Source: Speluncibacter jeojiensis
Lineage (GTDB): Bacteria; Actinomycetota; Actinomycetes; Mycobacteriales; Mycobacteriaceae
DNA: 64,000 nucleotides
Direction of reading: 5' to 3'
NCBI RefSeq assembly: GCF_029589495.1
Contig: NZ_JAAIVF010000001.1
Span: forward strand, 1,054,001 to 1,118,000
Shown: piece after piece, positions 33,482 to 41,543 of the stretch
How the letters are laid out: each line of letters starts with the position of its first letter
How positions within the stretch are numbered: the first letter of the stretch is position 1
Made by a program: the position numbers and the translations under genes
The notes under the pieces: model-generated
Database searches by the model: none
Seen by the model: the letters and a program-made list of their open reading frames with translations, nothing else
What the model was told of the DNA's origin: nothing

Positions 33482-34979
33482 CCGGCCCCGCCGATGGTCG
33501 CCGCGGCGGTGGTCGCTGCGGGCACGGCTGGTGATCGGCGTGGTGGCCCTGCTGCTGATCGTCTGCACCGCGGTCGGTATCACGACCCAGCTGGCGTTGC
33601 GCCAGTATCTGATTCGGCAGCTCGACACCTCGCTCACCGACGCCGGTCACCGGTCGGCCATGATCGCCGAAAGGCCGCCGCCGCCCCCGGGCCGCTGGGT
33701 GCACCCCGGTCCCGGACCCGACTTCCTCGACGCGCCCGGTCAGCCTCCGGGCACCATCGCCGCGATCATCACGGACGGGAACGTCGACGCCGGGACGCTC
33801 ACGAAGACCGGCGCGCGGGCCGCGTTGACCTCAACGGCCAAGGGCCAGTTGGCCGAGCTGCCGGTCGACGGCCGGCCCCACACGCTCGACGTCGACGGTC
33901 TCGGCCAGTACCGGGTGCTCGCGATGCGTACCTGGGAGGGGCACGAGATCATCACCGGTCTGTCGCTGGCCAGTGTGAACGCGACGCTGCTGCGCGTGCT
34001 GGTGACGTTCGTCGTCGTCGCCGCGGCCGCGCTGGTGCTGGCGACGGTCGCCGGACTGTGGGTCATCCGGCGCGCACTGCAGCCGCTGTACCGGGTCGCC
34101 ACCACCGCACGCGCGATCGCCGACATGCCACTGCACGAGGGCGAGGTGCGTCTTCCGGTGCGGGTGCCGGACATGGACACCAACCCGCGCACCGAGGTCG
34201 GGCAGATGGGCGGCGCGATCAACGGCATGCTCGAACACATTGCGCGCGCGTTGAAATCGCGGCAGGCGAGCGAGACCCGGGTGCGCCAGTTCGTCGCCGA
34301 CGCGAGCCACGAGCTGCGTACCCCGCTGACCTCGATCCGCGGCTACACCGAACTCGCCCAACGGGCGGGCGGTGAGGTGCCCGACGAGGTCGCGCACGCG
34401 ATGAGCCGGGTTGCCTCCGAATCGAATCGGATGAGCACACTGGTCGAGGACCTGTTGCTGCTGGCCCGGCTGGACTCCGGTCGGCCGCTGGAGGCAGAGC
34501 CGGTCGACCTGTGTCCGCTGATCGTCGACACGGTCAGCGACGCGCACGTGGCCGGTCCGGATCATCATTGGAACCTGGAACTTCCGGAGGATCCGGTGTA
34601 CGTCCTGGGCGACCCCGCCCGGCTGCAGCAGGTGCTGGTGAATCTTCTTGCCAACGCGCGCAATCACACCGGGCCGGGAACGAGCGTGACCACGGCGCTG
34701 CGCAGCGAGGGCGGCACATCGGTCCTGACCGTGTCCGACGACGGACCGGGGATCCCGGAGGCGCTGCTGCCGGACATCTTCGAGCGGTTCGCCCGCGGCG
34801 ACAGCTCGCGCTCACGCAGGGCGGGCAGCACCGGACTCGGCCTGTCGATCGTCGACGCGGTGGTCAAGGCGCATCACGGCACCATCGACGTGCAGAGCAT
34901 TCCGGGGCGAACAGCGTTCACCGTGCGGCTCCCACTGTGTGCGCAGCCTGCCGGTGTACAGGAACTCCCCACTTCCTGA
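33459..34979 (+). CDS. OmpR-partner sensor histidine kinase
   Basis: 506 residues. One transmembrane helix (about 27-48), an extracytoplasmic sensor domain of about 130 residues with a Pro-rich patch, a second helix (about 180-202), a HAMP linker, the HisKA helix with ADASHELRTPLTSIRGY (His284 phosphorylated) and an ATPase domain with LLANARNHT, DDGPGIP and STGLGLSIVDAVV. This layout is that of TrcS-like kinases. ATG 33459 overlaps the regulator gene by 23 bases. The stop lies five bases from that of a convergent secreted-protein gene. Confidence 0.93.
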   Translation: MSSSLPADRPRRWSPRRWSLRARLVIGVVALLLIVCTAVGITTQLALRQYLIRQLDTSLTDAGHRSAMIAERPPPPPGRWVHPGPGPDFLDAPGQPPGTIAAIITDGNVDAGTLTKTGARAALTSTAKGQLAELPVDGRPHTLDVDGLGQYRVLAMRTWEGHEIITGLSLASVNATLLRVLVTFVVVAAAALVLATVAGLWVIRRALQPLYRVATTARAIADMPLHEGEVRLPVRVPDMDTNPRTEVGQMGGAINGMLEHIARALKSRQASETRVRQFVADASHELRTPLTSIRGYTELAQRAGGEVPDEVAHAMSRVASESNRMSTLVEDLLLLARLDSGRPLEAEPVDLCPLIVDTVSDAHVAGPDHHWNLELPEDPVYVLGDPARLQQVLVNLLANARNHTGPGTSVTTALRSEGGTSVLTVSDDGPGIPEALLPDIFERFARGDSSRSRRAGSTGLGLSIVDAVVKAHHGTIDVQSIPGRTAFTVRLPLCAQPAGVQELPTS

Positions 34980-34984
34980 GGACT

Positions 34985-35740
34985 TCAGCAACTGCCGGCG
35001 CCGCCGAGCAAGAGTCGCGGCAGCGCACTCATGACGTCGGCCGTCTCGTCGCCGGGTTGGCCGGCGGTCTCCGCGGAGACGGTGAAGCCGGGACCGTACG
35101 AGGCCGAGGCAACCTGGTTGGGACCGAACGACGACCAACCCCACTTCGTCCCGATGACGCCCGGCAGGTGCACGGTTCCCCAGTTCTGCTGTGTCCCATC
35201 GGCGGCGACGGGTGAGGCGGTGGCCATCCAGCCGAGGACCGGCGACGTCGGGTCGGTCTCCTCCTTGTCCATGAGGAACTTCGCCACGTCGGCGGTGCTG
35301 GTCCAGGAGGTGCCCCAGGTCGGGCCTTCGCTGGTGTCCGCCAGTCCGTATTCGGCGGCTTCTGCATTGATGGCATTGGGATACTTTGCCGCCATCTGGT
35401 CGGCGGCGTTGTCGTCGGAGTACCGGATCATGTGTTCGGCGAGCGCGCGGTCCTGAGCCGATCCGTCACCGTGCCGCAGTGCGTAGTCGGCGATGTACAG
35501 CTTGACGATCGACAGGCCCGTCCGGGCCACGTGCTCGTTGGCGCTGCCCAGTTCCAGGCCGGGGATCGGGGACTGGAAGGTGATCGAGGTCCGCGTCGGG
35601 ACTCCGCAGACCGCGGCAGCGAGCGTGCGGGGCACCGACGGCGCGGGGGCGGGCGCGGCCCCGGCCGGGGCCGCGAAGACGGTCAGGGCAGTCAGGGCAC
35701 CTGCGGTGACGGTCGTGCCGAGAACGATTGAACGGTTCAT
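34985..35740 (-). CDS. Secreted beta-lactamase-fold protein
   Basis: 251 residues with a Sec signal peptide (VLGTTVTAGALTALTVFAAPAGAAPA). The mature part shows penicillin-binding motifs: Ser77-Ile-Val-Lys80 (SxxK), Ser108-Asp-Asp-Asn111 (close to the SDN motif) and TKWGW in place of KTG. This suggests a serine hydrolase or binding protein of the class A beta-lactamase fold, known in mycobacteria as secreted or lipoprotein-like members of unsure activity. The mature protein has cysteines near each end. The frame opens earlier, but the signal peptide defines ATG 35740. It is convergent with the kinase gene. Confidence 0.7.
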   Translation of the reverse strand: MNRSIVLGTTVTAGALTALTVFAAPAGAAPAPAPSVPRTLAAAVCGVPTRTSITFQSPIPGLELGSANEHVARTGLSIVKLYIADYALRHGDGSAQDRALAEHMIRYSDDNAADQMAAKYPNAINAEAAEYGLADTSEGPTWGTSWTSTADVAKFLMDKEETDPTSPVLGWMATASPVAADGTQQNWGTVHLPGVIGTKWGWSSFGPNQVASASYGPGFTVSAETAGQPGDETADVMSALPRLLLGGAGSC

Positions 35741-36070
35741 TCGCCGAGCCTCCAGGTGGCCTAGTCCATGTGTGATATGAAGTTCGGCCGACCCGACAGC
35801 CGAGCACGCCTCAGCTAACACGACGAGACTGTGAATGCGCTGCAGATTCGATTGCTGCACAGTTGCATCAAAGCGGTCACCCATGACGCGCAAAGGGTTC
35901 CCCGGGGCGGAGCGGCATTCGTCTGCCCGTCCCGAACCTATGAAAGCTATGGTTGCGGTACCAAGCCAATGTGAATGCACCACATCGTCTTTCGAAGTTC
36001 GCAGCGCGATGGTTTGCTCGGTCAGGTCAGCGCGAGAGTCGGGCTGCACCTGATGATCCAAGGAGTACCC
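35741..36070. promoter_or_regulatory. 330-base divergent intergenic region
   Basis: Upstream of both the secreted beta-lactamase-like gene (minus) and a 41-residue gene (plus). No longer gene is convincing. At 35853-35863 it has GCTGCACAGTT, related to the GCTGC...CACAGTC element upstream of the two 44-residue genes (29761-29777 and 30106-30117). A shared regulator is possible, but the motif is short. Confidence 0.35.
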
Positions 36071-36196
36071 ATGACCGGATCGACGTTCATCGACGGCATC
36101 CTGGGCGCAATCGCCACCCTGTTCAACGCCGGTTCGTCGGCAGGATCGTCGCTCATCAGCTCACCCTCCGCGGCGATCAGCAACCCTTCTGACTGA
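36071..36196 (+). CDS. 41-residue small hydrophobic protein
   Basis: Begins MTGSTFIDGILGAIATLFNA and ends in a Ser/Ala-rich tail. Residues 6-20 would form an amphipathic or membrane-inserting helix. AAGGAG at 36059-36064 with good spacing to the ATG supports translation. No family is recognised; the size and shape recall small channel- or surface-active peptides of mycolata, which is only an analogy. Confidence 0.5.
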   Translation: MTGSTFIDGILGAIATLFNAGSSAGSSLISSPSAAISNPSD

Positions 36197-36499
36197 CACC
36201 CGTAGAGCGGCGACGGCAACCACATCCGGGAGCCGTCCGGCCGCCGGCACAAAACCTGACGGGGACTGCCCGACGCGCGCCACAATGGACGCGGCGTCGG
36301 GCGGCCCCCGCTCGCCGTGTCAGGTCGACGCGGCGCATCAGGCCCCCCGCACGAATCAGCCCGGCGCGGTTCTGGGCGTGTAGTCGACGTCGCCGTCACC
36401 TGCGCGTTCCGGCGCACCCCAACTCCGCCATCAACGCCAACTTGCGTTCCGCGACCACCGCCTCGATCGAGATCGATCCCCACGGCACAGCACTCACCC
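36197..36499. other. Intergenic stretch with no visible gene
   Basis: 303 bases between the 41-residue gene and the stop of the TetR gene. Open frames here continue antisense through the TetR gene and lack ribosome binding sites. I see no strong hairpin, promoter or repeat. Confidence 0.5.
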
Positions 36500-37090
36500 C
36501 TACGGCGCGCAGATCCGGCGCACCGCCTCGCCGACCACCGTGCGGCGACGGGCCAGCTCGGACTGCCCCTCGACGAGGTTGCAGTCGGCGCCCGGCGCAC
36601 TCACCCAGCCCATCACGACCGCGAACACCATGGTGGCAAGGTCGAGCGGTTCCCATTGCGGCGCAATGAGTCCCCGGTCCTGCGCGTCCCCGATGGCCTC
36701 GATGCGCGCCTCGGCCGCCCGCTCGCCGAGGCGGTGCATACGCTCACCGTCGCCCTGCAGCTGACCCCACAGCAGCATCCGCTGGATCTCCGGCTCGGAC
36801 ACGAAGTGGTCGAACAGTCGCATCGCGTACTCCGGCACATCCTCCGCGTCGAACGGAACCTCGTCGAGGAACCGGTCCAGGCTCTCCTCGAGCACGGCAT
36901 CGAACAGCGCCTGCTTGTCGCCGAAGTAGGCGTACATGCGCTCCTTGCTGGCCCGTGCCTCCGACGCGATCCGGTCGATCCGCGCCCCGCCGAGGCCGTA
37001 TGCCGCGAACTCGTCCCGCGCCGCGGTCAGGATGCGGCGCCGGGTCGCCTCCCCCCGGGAGGTGCCGGCCTTGGCGGTGTCGGTGCGCAT
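36500..37090 (-). CDS. TetR-family regulator of the adjacent MFS gene
   Basis: 196 residues. The HTH is GEATRRRILTAARDEFAAYGLGGARIDRIASEARASKERMYAYFGDKQALF, with the less common KERMYAYF recognition-helix ending. The C-terminal domain resembles TetR_C families of efflux repressors. It is divergent from an EmrB/QacA-type exporter, with a good palindrome in the 124 bases between the starts, so it most likely represses that exporter and itself and is released by the exported compound. Confidence 0.92.
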   Translation of the reverse strand: MRTDTAKAGTSRGEATRRRILTAARDEFAAYGLGGARIDRIASEARASKERMYAYFGDKQALFDAVLEESLDRFLDEVPFDAEDVPEYAMRLFDHFVSEPEIQRMLLWGQLQGDGERMHRLGERAAEARIEAIGDAQDRGLIAPQWEPLDLATMVFAVVMGWVSAPGADCNLVEGQSELARRRTVVGEAVRRICAP

Positions 37091-37130
37091 GGGGCCAGGC
37101 TAACCCCTTGCGACAACGAGACCTGCATCA

Positions 37131-37150
37131 CAAACAAACTGTTTTGTTTG
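37131..37150. promoter_or_regulatory. TetR operator CAAACAAA-ctgt-TTTGTTTG
   Basis: A 20-base AT-rich palindrome with perfect 8-base arms, 41 bases upstream of the tetR start and 65 upstream of the MFS start. Its contrast with the GC-rich surroundings and its place make it the likely binding site of the adjacent TetR. Confidence 0.75.
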
Positions 37151-37214
37151 ACTTGCCCGTGACACCGAGTTCACCCTTTTACCGTTCACCGATCACATCC
37201 GGGGAAGTACACAC

Positions 37215-38819
37215 ATGGCGATTCAGACGACAGCCCCCGCCCAGCCTGAAGCGGGCCCTGCAAATCCCAATCACGCCCGCCGTTGGCTGGTGCTGTGCAT
37301 CGTCGCGCTCGCACAGTTGACCGTCGTGCTCGACGGCACCATCGTGACCATCGCGCTGCCCCAGGCCCAGGAGGACCTCGGCATCAGCGACGTCGACCGG
37401 CAGTGGGCCATCACCGCGTACGCCCTGGCCTTCGGCGCGTTGCTGCTGCTCGGCGGCCGGATCGCCGACTACTGGGGCCGCAAACGCTCGTTCATGGTCG
37501 GGATGGCCGGCTTCGCCGTCGCCTCCGGGATCGGCGGCCTCGCCCAGAACGGCATCGAACTGTTCGCGGCCCGCGCCGGTCAGGGTGTGTTCGCCGCACT
37601 GCTCGCCCCGGCCGCGCTGGCGATCGTCACGACCACGTTCGTCGAGGAGAAGGAACGAGCCAAGGCGTTTGCGGTGTTCGGCGCGATCTCCGGTGGTGGC
37701 GCCGCCATCGGCCTGCTGCTCGGCGGCATCCTCACCGAGTACCTCACCTGGCGCTGGTGCCTGCTGGTCAACGTGCCCGTCGCGGTCCTCGCCATCGCCG
37801 CAGCCGCCGCGGTGATGAGGGAGTCCCGCGCACACGGCGACACCAGCTACGACCTGCCCGGCGCGGTGCTGATCACGCTCGGCCTCGGCTCGCTGGTCTA
37901 CGGCTTCGCGCAGGCCGAGCACGGCTGGACCACCGCCTCGACCCTCGGCTTCATCATCGCCGGACTCGTGCTGCTCGCGGTCTTCGTGGCGGTCGAGGCA
38001 CGCTCCGCCAATCCGATTCTGCCGCTGGCCATTCCCCTGCACCGCGACCGCGGGGCCGCCTACATCGGGTCCGCCCTGGTCGGCGCCGCACTGCTGGGCG
38101 GCATGCTCTACCTGACGATCTACACACAACTCGTGCTCGGCTTCAGCCCCGTCGTCTCGGGCCTGTCCTTCCTGCCGATGACGGTCGCGATCGTCATCGC
38201 GGCCGGGGTGTCCTCGCAGCTCGGCACGCGGATCGGGCCGAAGCCGCTGATGGCGGCCGGCCCGGTCATCGCCGCGGCGGGCCTGCTGTGGACGACGCAA
38301 CTCGACATCCACAGCTCGTACGTCACCGGCGTGCTGCCCGGACTGCTGCTGTTCGGGTTCGGACTGGGACTGCTGATGGTCCAGATGCAGAACGTCGCGC
38401 TCGTCGGGGTCGCCGACCACGATGCCGGTGCCGCCAGCGCGCTGGCCAACGCCACGGTCCAGATCGGCGGCGCGCTGGGTACCGCGCTGTTCACCACCAT
38501 CTACGTCGCCGCGAAAGACGCCTTCCGCGCGGCGAATCCGATGCCGACCCCGCCGGCCGGCTTCCCGACCGGCATGATCCCGACCGACCTGGCAACCGCG
38601 AAGCCCCCTTCGGCCGCGCAGCTGTCGATGCTGCCGGAGTCGTTCCGCGACTTCCTCGATCAGCTCAAGGACTACTTCTTCTCCACCGAGGTGTCCGGCT
38701 ACGTGCACACCTTCGCGTGGGCTGCGGTACTGGTCGCGCTCATCTGCCCGGTGGTGCTGGTCCTGGTGCGCGCCAAGCGCTCCGACGTCCCCGCGGAGGG
38801 GCCCGTCCACCTCGGATGA
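37215..38819 (+). CDS. EmrB/QacA-type MFS multidrug exporter, DHA2 family
   Basis: 534 residues with 14 predicted helices. Motif D1 appears in helix 1 (LTVVLDGTIVTIALPQAQEDLG), motif A as GGRIADYWGRKRSF and motif C as GAISGGGAAIGLLLGGILTEYLTWRW. A large periplasmic loop with PTPPAGFPTGMIPTDL precedes the last helix. Such proteins use the proton gradient to pump out drugs or hydrophobic cations. The start ATG 37215 follows a GGGGAAG. Control by the divergent TetR is likely. Confidence 0.93.
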   Translation: MAIQTTAPAQPEAGPANPNHARRWLVLCIVALAQLTVVLDGTIVTIALPQAQEDLGISDVDRQWAITAYALAFGALLLLGGRIADYWGRKRSFMVGMAGFAVASGIGGLAQNGIELFAARAGQGVFAALLAPAALAIVTTTFVEEKERAKAFAVFGAISGGGAAIGLLLGGILTEYLTWRWCLLVNVPVAVLAIAAAAAVMRESRAHGDTSYDLPGAVLITLGLGSLVYGFAQAEHGWTTASTLGFIIAGLVLLAVFVAVEARSANPILPLAIPLHRDRGAAYIGSALVGAALLGGMLYLTIYTQLVLGFSPVVSGLSFLPMTVAIVIAAGVSSQLGTRIGPKPLMAAGPVIAAAGLLWTTQLDIHSSYVTGVLPGLLLFGFGLGLLMVQMQNVALVGVADHDAGAASALANATVQIGGALGTALFTTIYVAAKDAFRAANPMPTPPAGFPTGMIPTDLATAKPPSAAQLSMLPESFRDFLDQLKDYFFSTEVSGYVHTFAWAAVLVALICPVVLVLVRAKRSDVPAEGPVHLG

Positions 38820-38877
38820 TCGAGGCCGGGCGACGAATCCGGGAGGCAGCCGGACCCGGACGTGATTCCATGGAGGC

Positions 38878-40431
38878 GTGACCGCCGCGGCACGGGGCCG
38901 ACCGCGCGATTCCGGCATGGGATCGCGATGGCTCCCCCGTGTGGGGATCCTCGTCCTCGGAACCCTGCCGCTACTGGCCTTCCCCGAACTGAATCTCGGC
39001 ATGCTCGCCTGGGTCGTGCTGGTCCCCGTTCTGCTGCTGATCCGGTCCGCCCAGACGAACCGGGAGGCCGCAGTGCGCGGATTCCTGGCCGGATTCGGGT
39101 TCCTCGCCGCAAACGAGTACTGGCTGGCGCCGAACCTGACCTTCTTCTTCCCGTTCGCGGTGGGGCTGCTGGCGCTGCTCTGGATCCCGTGGGCGCTGTT
39201 GACCCGGCCGCTGCTGCGAAACCCGGTCACACTCGGACGGTCGCTGCTCGCGCTGATCGCGGTCCCCGCAGGTTGGGTGCTGATCGAGACGGTGCGGTCC
39301 TGGCAGTGGCTGGGCGGGCCGTGGTCACTGCTCGGCGCGACGCAGTGGCAACACCCGATGCTGCTGGGCCTGGCCGGGCTCGGCGGCATCTGGCTGATCG
39401 GGTTCGCGATCGTCGCAGCCAACACCGCCGTCTGCCTGCTGATCGTCGGCGGCACCCCGGTGCGTTGCCTCGGCCTGGCCGCCGCCGTCGTCGCGGTCGG
39501 CGCCGGACCGCTCTGGTACGCGACGCGTCCCGCACCCGCCGGCCCCGGCAGCATGACCGTCGCGTTGGTCCAGCCGGGCATCGGCGCGGTGCACGACGAC
39601 CTGCTCGGCGCGCAGGAGCGGATCACCCGCTCGCTCGGCACCCACGTGGATCTGGCGGTATGGGCCGAGAGCAGCGTCAGCGCCGACCTCCCCCGCCGTC
39701 CCGACGTGCTCGGCCGGCTGACCGCGCTGTCCCAGGACATCGGCGCGCCCCTGCTCGTCGACGTCGATGCGCGGATCGGCACCGGGGACGCCATCGCGAA
39801 GACGTCGATGCTCGTCGACGCACACGGCATCCGGGCCACGTATCAGAAGACGCGGCTGGTGCCGTTCGGCGAGTATGTACCGTTCCGGAACCAGCTGGGC
39901 TGGCTCAGCCGGATCACCGCGGCCGCGGGGCAGAACCGCCAGCCCGGTCACCGCCTGGTCGTCATGGACGTCGACGGCGTCCGCATCGGGCCGCTGACCT
40001 CGTTCGAGGAGACCTTTCCCGACCTGGCGCGCCACCAGGCGCGGGCCGGCGCGCAGCTGATCGTGTACCAGTCCTCGACGGCGACCTTCCAGGGCAGTTG
40101 GGCCCCGGCGCAACTCGCCTCCTTCGGCGCGGTACGCGCGGCCGAGACCGGGCGCCCGGTGGTACAGGCCGCGCTGACCGGGGTCTCCGCGGCCTTCGAC
40201 GCCCACGGGCGAAAGATCGGCTGGCTGGCCGCGGATCGTCATGGTGCACTGGTGGTCTCGGTCCCATTGGCCGGTTCTGCCACGGTCTATGACAGGTGGG
40301 GCGAGTACGTGCCGGCCACGTGCGCCGTCATCGTCGCGGCGACCGCGCTGGGCCTGAGCCTGCTGCGGCGGCCGCCTCGGGGTCAGCCCGCGGATGCCGC
40401 CCGTCCGCTGGAGCGGCAGGCCGCGACGTAG
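38878..40431 (+). CDS. Apolipoprotein N-acyltransferase homologue with catalytic Cys replaced by Ser
   Basis: 517 residues: about seven transmembrane helices and a nitrilase-fold domain (from about 220). Lnt adds the third acyl chain to the N-terminal Cys of lipoproteins. The catalytic Glu264 (AVWAESS) and Lys324 (YQKTRLVPFGEYVPF) are present, but the third residue is Ser375 in LTSFEETFPD, where active Lnt has Cys (ICYE-like). From memory, a similar Cys-to-Ser change occurs in a second Lnt homologue of M. bovis BCG. It may be inactive or do another acyl or amide reaction. GTG 38878 is used; ATG 38917 is an alternative. Its 3' end overlaps the convergent patatin gene by 49 bases. Confidence 0.85.
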   Translation: MTAAARGRPRDSGMGSRWLPRVGILVLGTLPLLAFPELNLGMLAWVVLVPVLLLIRSAQTNREAAVRGFLAGFGFLAANEYWLAPNLTFFFPFAVGLLALLWIPWALLTRPLLRNPVTLGRSLLALIAVPAGWVLIETVRSWQWLGGPWSLLGATQWQHPMLLGLAGLGGIWLIGFAIVAANTAVCLLIVGGTPVRCLGLAAAVVAVGAGPLWYATRPAPAGPGSMTVALVQPGIGAVHDDLLGAQERITRSLGTHVDLAVWAESSVSADLPRRPDVLGRLTALSQDIGAPLLVDVDARIGTGDAIAKTSMLVDAHGIRATYQKTRLVPFGEYVPFRNQLGWLSRITAAAGQNRQPGHRLVVMDVDGVRIGPLTSFEETFPDLARHQARAGAQLIVYQSSTATFQGSWAPAQLASFGAVRAAETGRPVVQAALTGVSAAFDAHGRKIGWLAADRHGALVVSVPLAGSATVYDRWGEYVPATCAVIVAATALGLSLLRRPPRGQPADAARPLERQAAT

Positions 40432-41360
40432 TCCGCAAAGTTCCAGGTCTTGAGGAAGTCCTGCGCCGCAACGGTTCCCGTCTGGTACAGCTGTTCCAGC
40501 TGCGCCCGGGTGATCGCGAAGTCGATGGGGCTGATCCCCTGCGCCGGCACGAAGATGGTGCGCCGCACCGTGCACGGGTCGTCCACATACGCCGAATCCT
40601 GGTTGCCGATCAGCGTCTCGAGTGCGGCCAGCGCCAGCGACAGCGGGCCGTGCACGGTATGTGTCGGCGGGATGCCCGGCCGTGCGCTCAACCGGATCCC
40701 GAAGGTCGGCCATTGCGGCGACACGCTGTCCGGGCGGTCGAACAGCTTCACCGGGAAGTCGGCGAGCAGACCGCCGTCGACCCAGGTCGCCCCGTTCACC
40801 CGGACGGGCCGGAAGAAGAACGGTACCGCGGCGGATGCCCGCACCGCCCGCGCGATCGGGAACTCGTCTGGTCGCAGCCCGTAGGCGGGCAGATCCCACG
40901 GGATACGGACCATCCGGCGGCGCGACAGGTCACTGGCCACCACGACCAGCGACCAGGCGAACTGCGTCTGCGGGTCGTCGGTGCGCAGATCGCCGAAGGT
41001 CCGCACCCCCAGTTCCCCGAGGATCCGGCCCAGCAACTTCTCGAGGTACTCGCCCTCGTGCAGCCCGTCGGAGGTCAGCAACGACAGCGGCCCGCCGACC
41101 ACCGGCACCCGGCCGAGCAGGCTGCTGTCGGCGAACTTGCGGTAGTCGAGCCCGTACACGATCTCGCGCAGCCGCGACATCGGCTGACCCGACCGCTGCA
41201 GCGCCGCCACCAGCGACGCGACGATCGCCCCCGCGCTGGCCCCGGCCGCGCGGGGGAAGTGATAGCCCGCGGCGGACAGCGTCTCCACGGCACCGACCAA
41301 CCCGATGCCGCGGACCCCACCGCCCTCGCAGACCAGATCTGCTCGCAGTTCTGCCGCCAC
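40383..41360 (-). CDS. Patatin-like phospholipase
   Basis: 325 residues. The oxyanion loop is EGGGVRGIGLVGA, the nucleophile elbow GASAG has Ser42, and the catalytic Asp195 is in WVDGG; this Ser-Asp dyad is the patatin active site. The enzymes hydrolyse acyl chains from phospholipids or other lipids. There is no signal peptide. Length is typical of actinobacterial patatins. The C-terminus overlaps the end of the Lnt-like gene on the other strand. Confidence 0.92.
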   Translation of the reverse strand: MAAELRADLVCEGGGVRGIGLVGAVETLSAAGYHFPRAAGASAGAIVASLVAALQRSGQPMSRLREIVYGLDYRKFADSSLLGRVPVVGGPLSLLTSDGLHEGEYLEKLLGRILGELGVRTFGDLRTDDPQTQFAWSLVVVASDLSRRRMVRIPWDLPAYGLRPDEFPIARAVRASAAVPFFFRPVRVNGATWVDGGLLADFPVKLFDRPDSVSPQWPTFGIRLSARPGIPPTHTVHGPLSLALAALETLIGNQDSAYVDDPCTVRRTIFVPAQGISPIDFAITRAQLEQLYQTGTVAAQDFLKTWNFADYVAACRSSGRAASAG

Positions 41361-41543
41361 AGTCCGACGATAGGCCGACCGGTCGGTTTAGGTCGGCAAC
41401 GTGTTCCGGAGGTGACCGCTGTGAGACCCACTCGTGAGGTTCACACCCTGCCGTCCCGTCTCGGTGTCACCGAATTCCGCCCGCCTCGGCCGCGCGCTGC
41501 GGGACAATCGACGAACCCGAAGCCCTGCGGGGAGGCGATCGGC

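Noticed and set aside
35729-35739. Palindrome TGAACGGTTCA, similar to the sulfonation operator
   Set aside because: It lies over the first codons of the secreted beta-lactamase-like gene (MNRSI) and lacks the flanking promoter match, so it is probably chance.
37179-39839. A very long open frame on the minus strand across the MFS and Lnt-like genes
   Set aside because: It is antisense to two clear genes, rich in Arg, Gly and Gln with no domain, and reflects high third-position GC.
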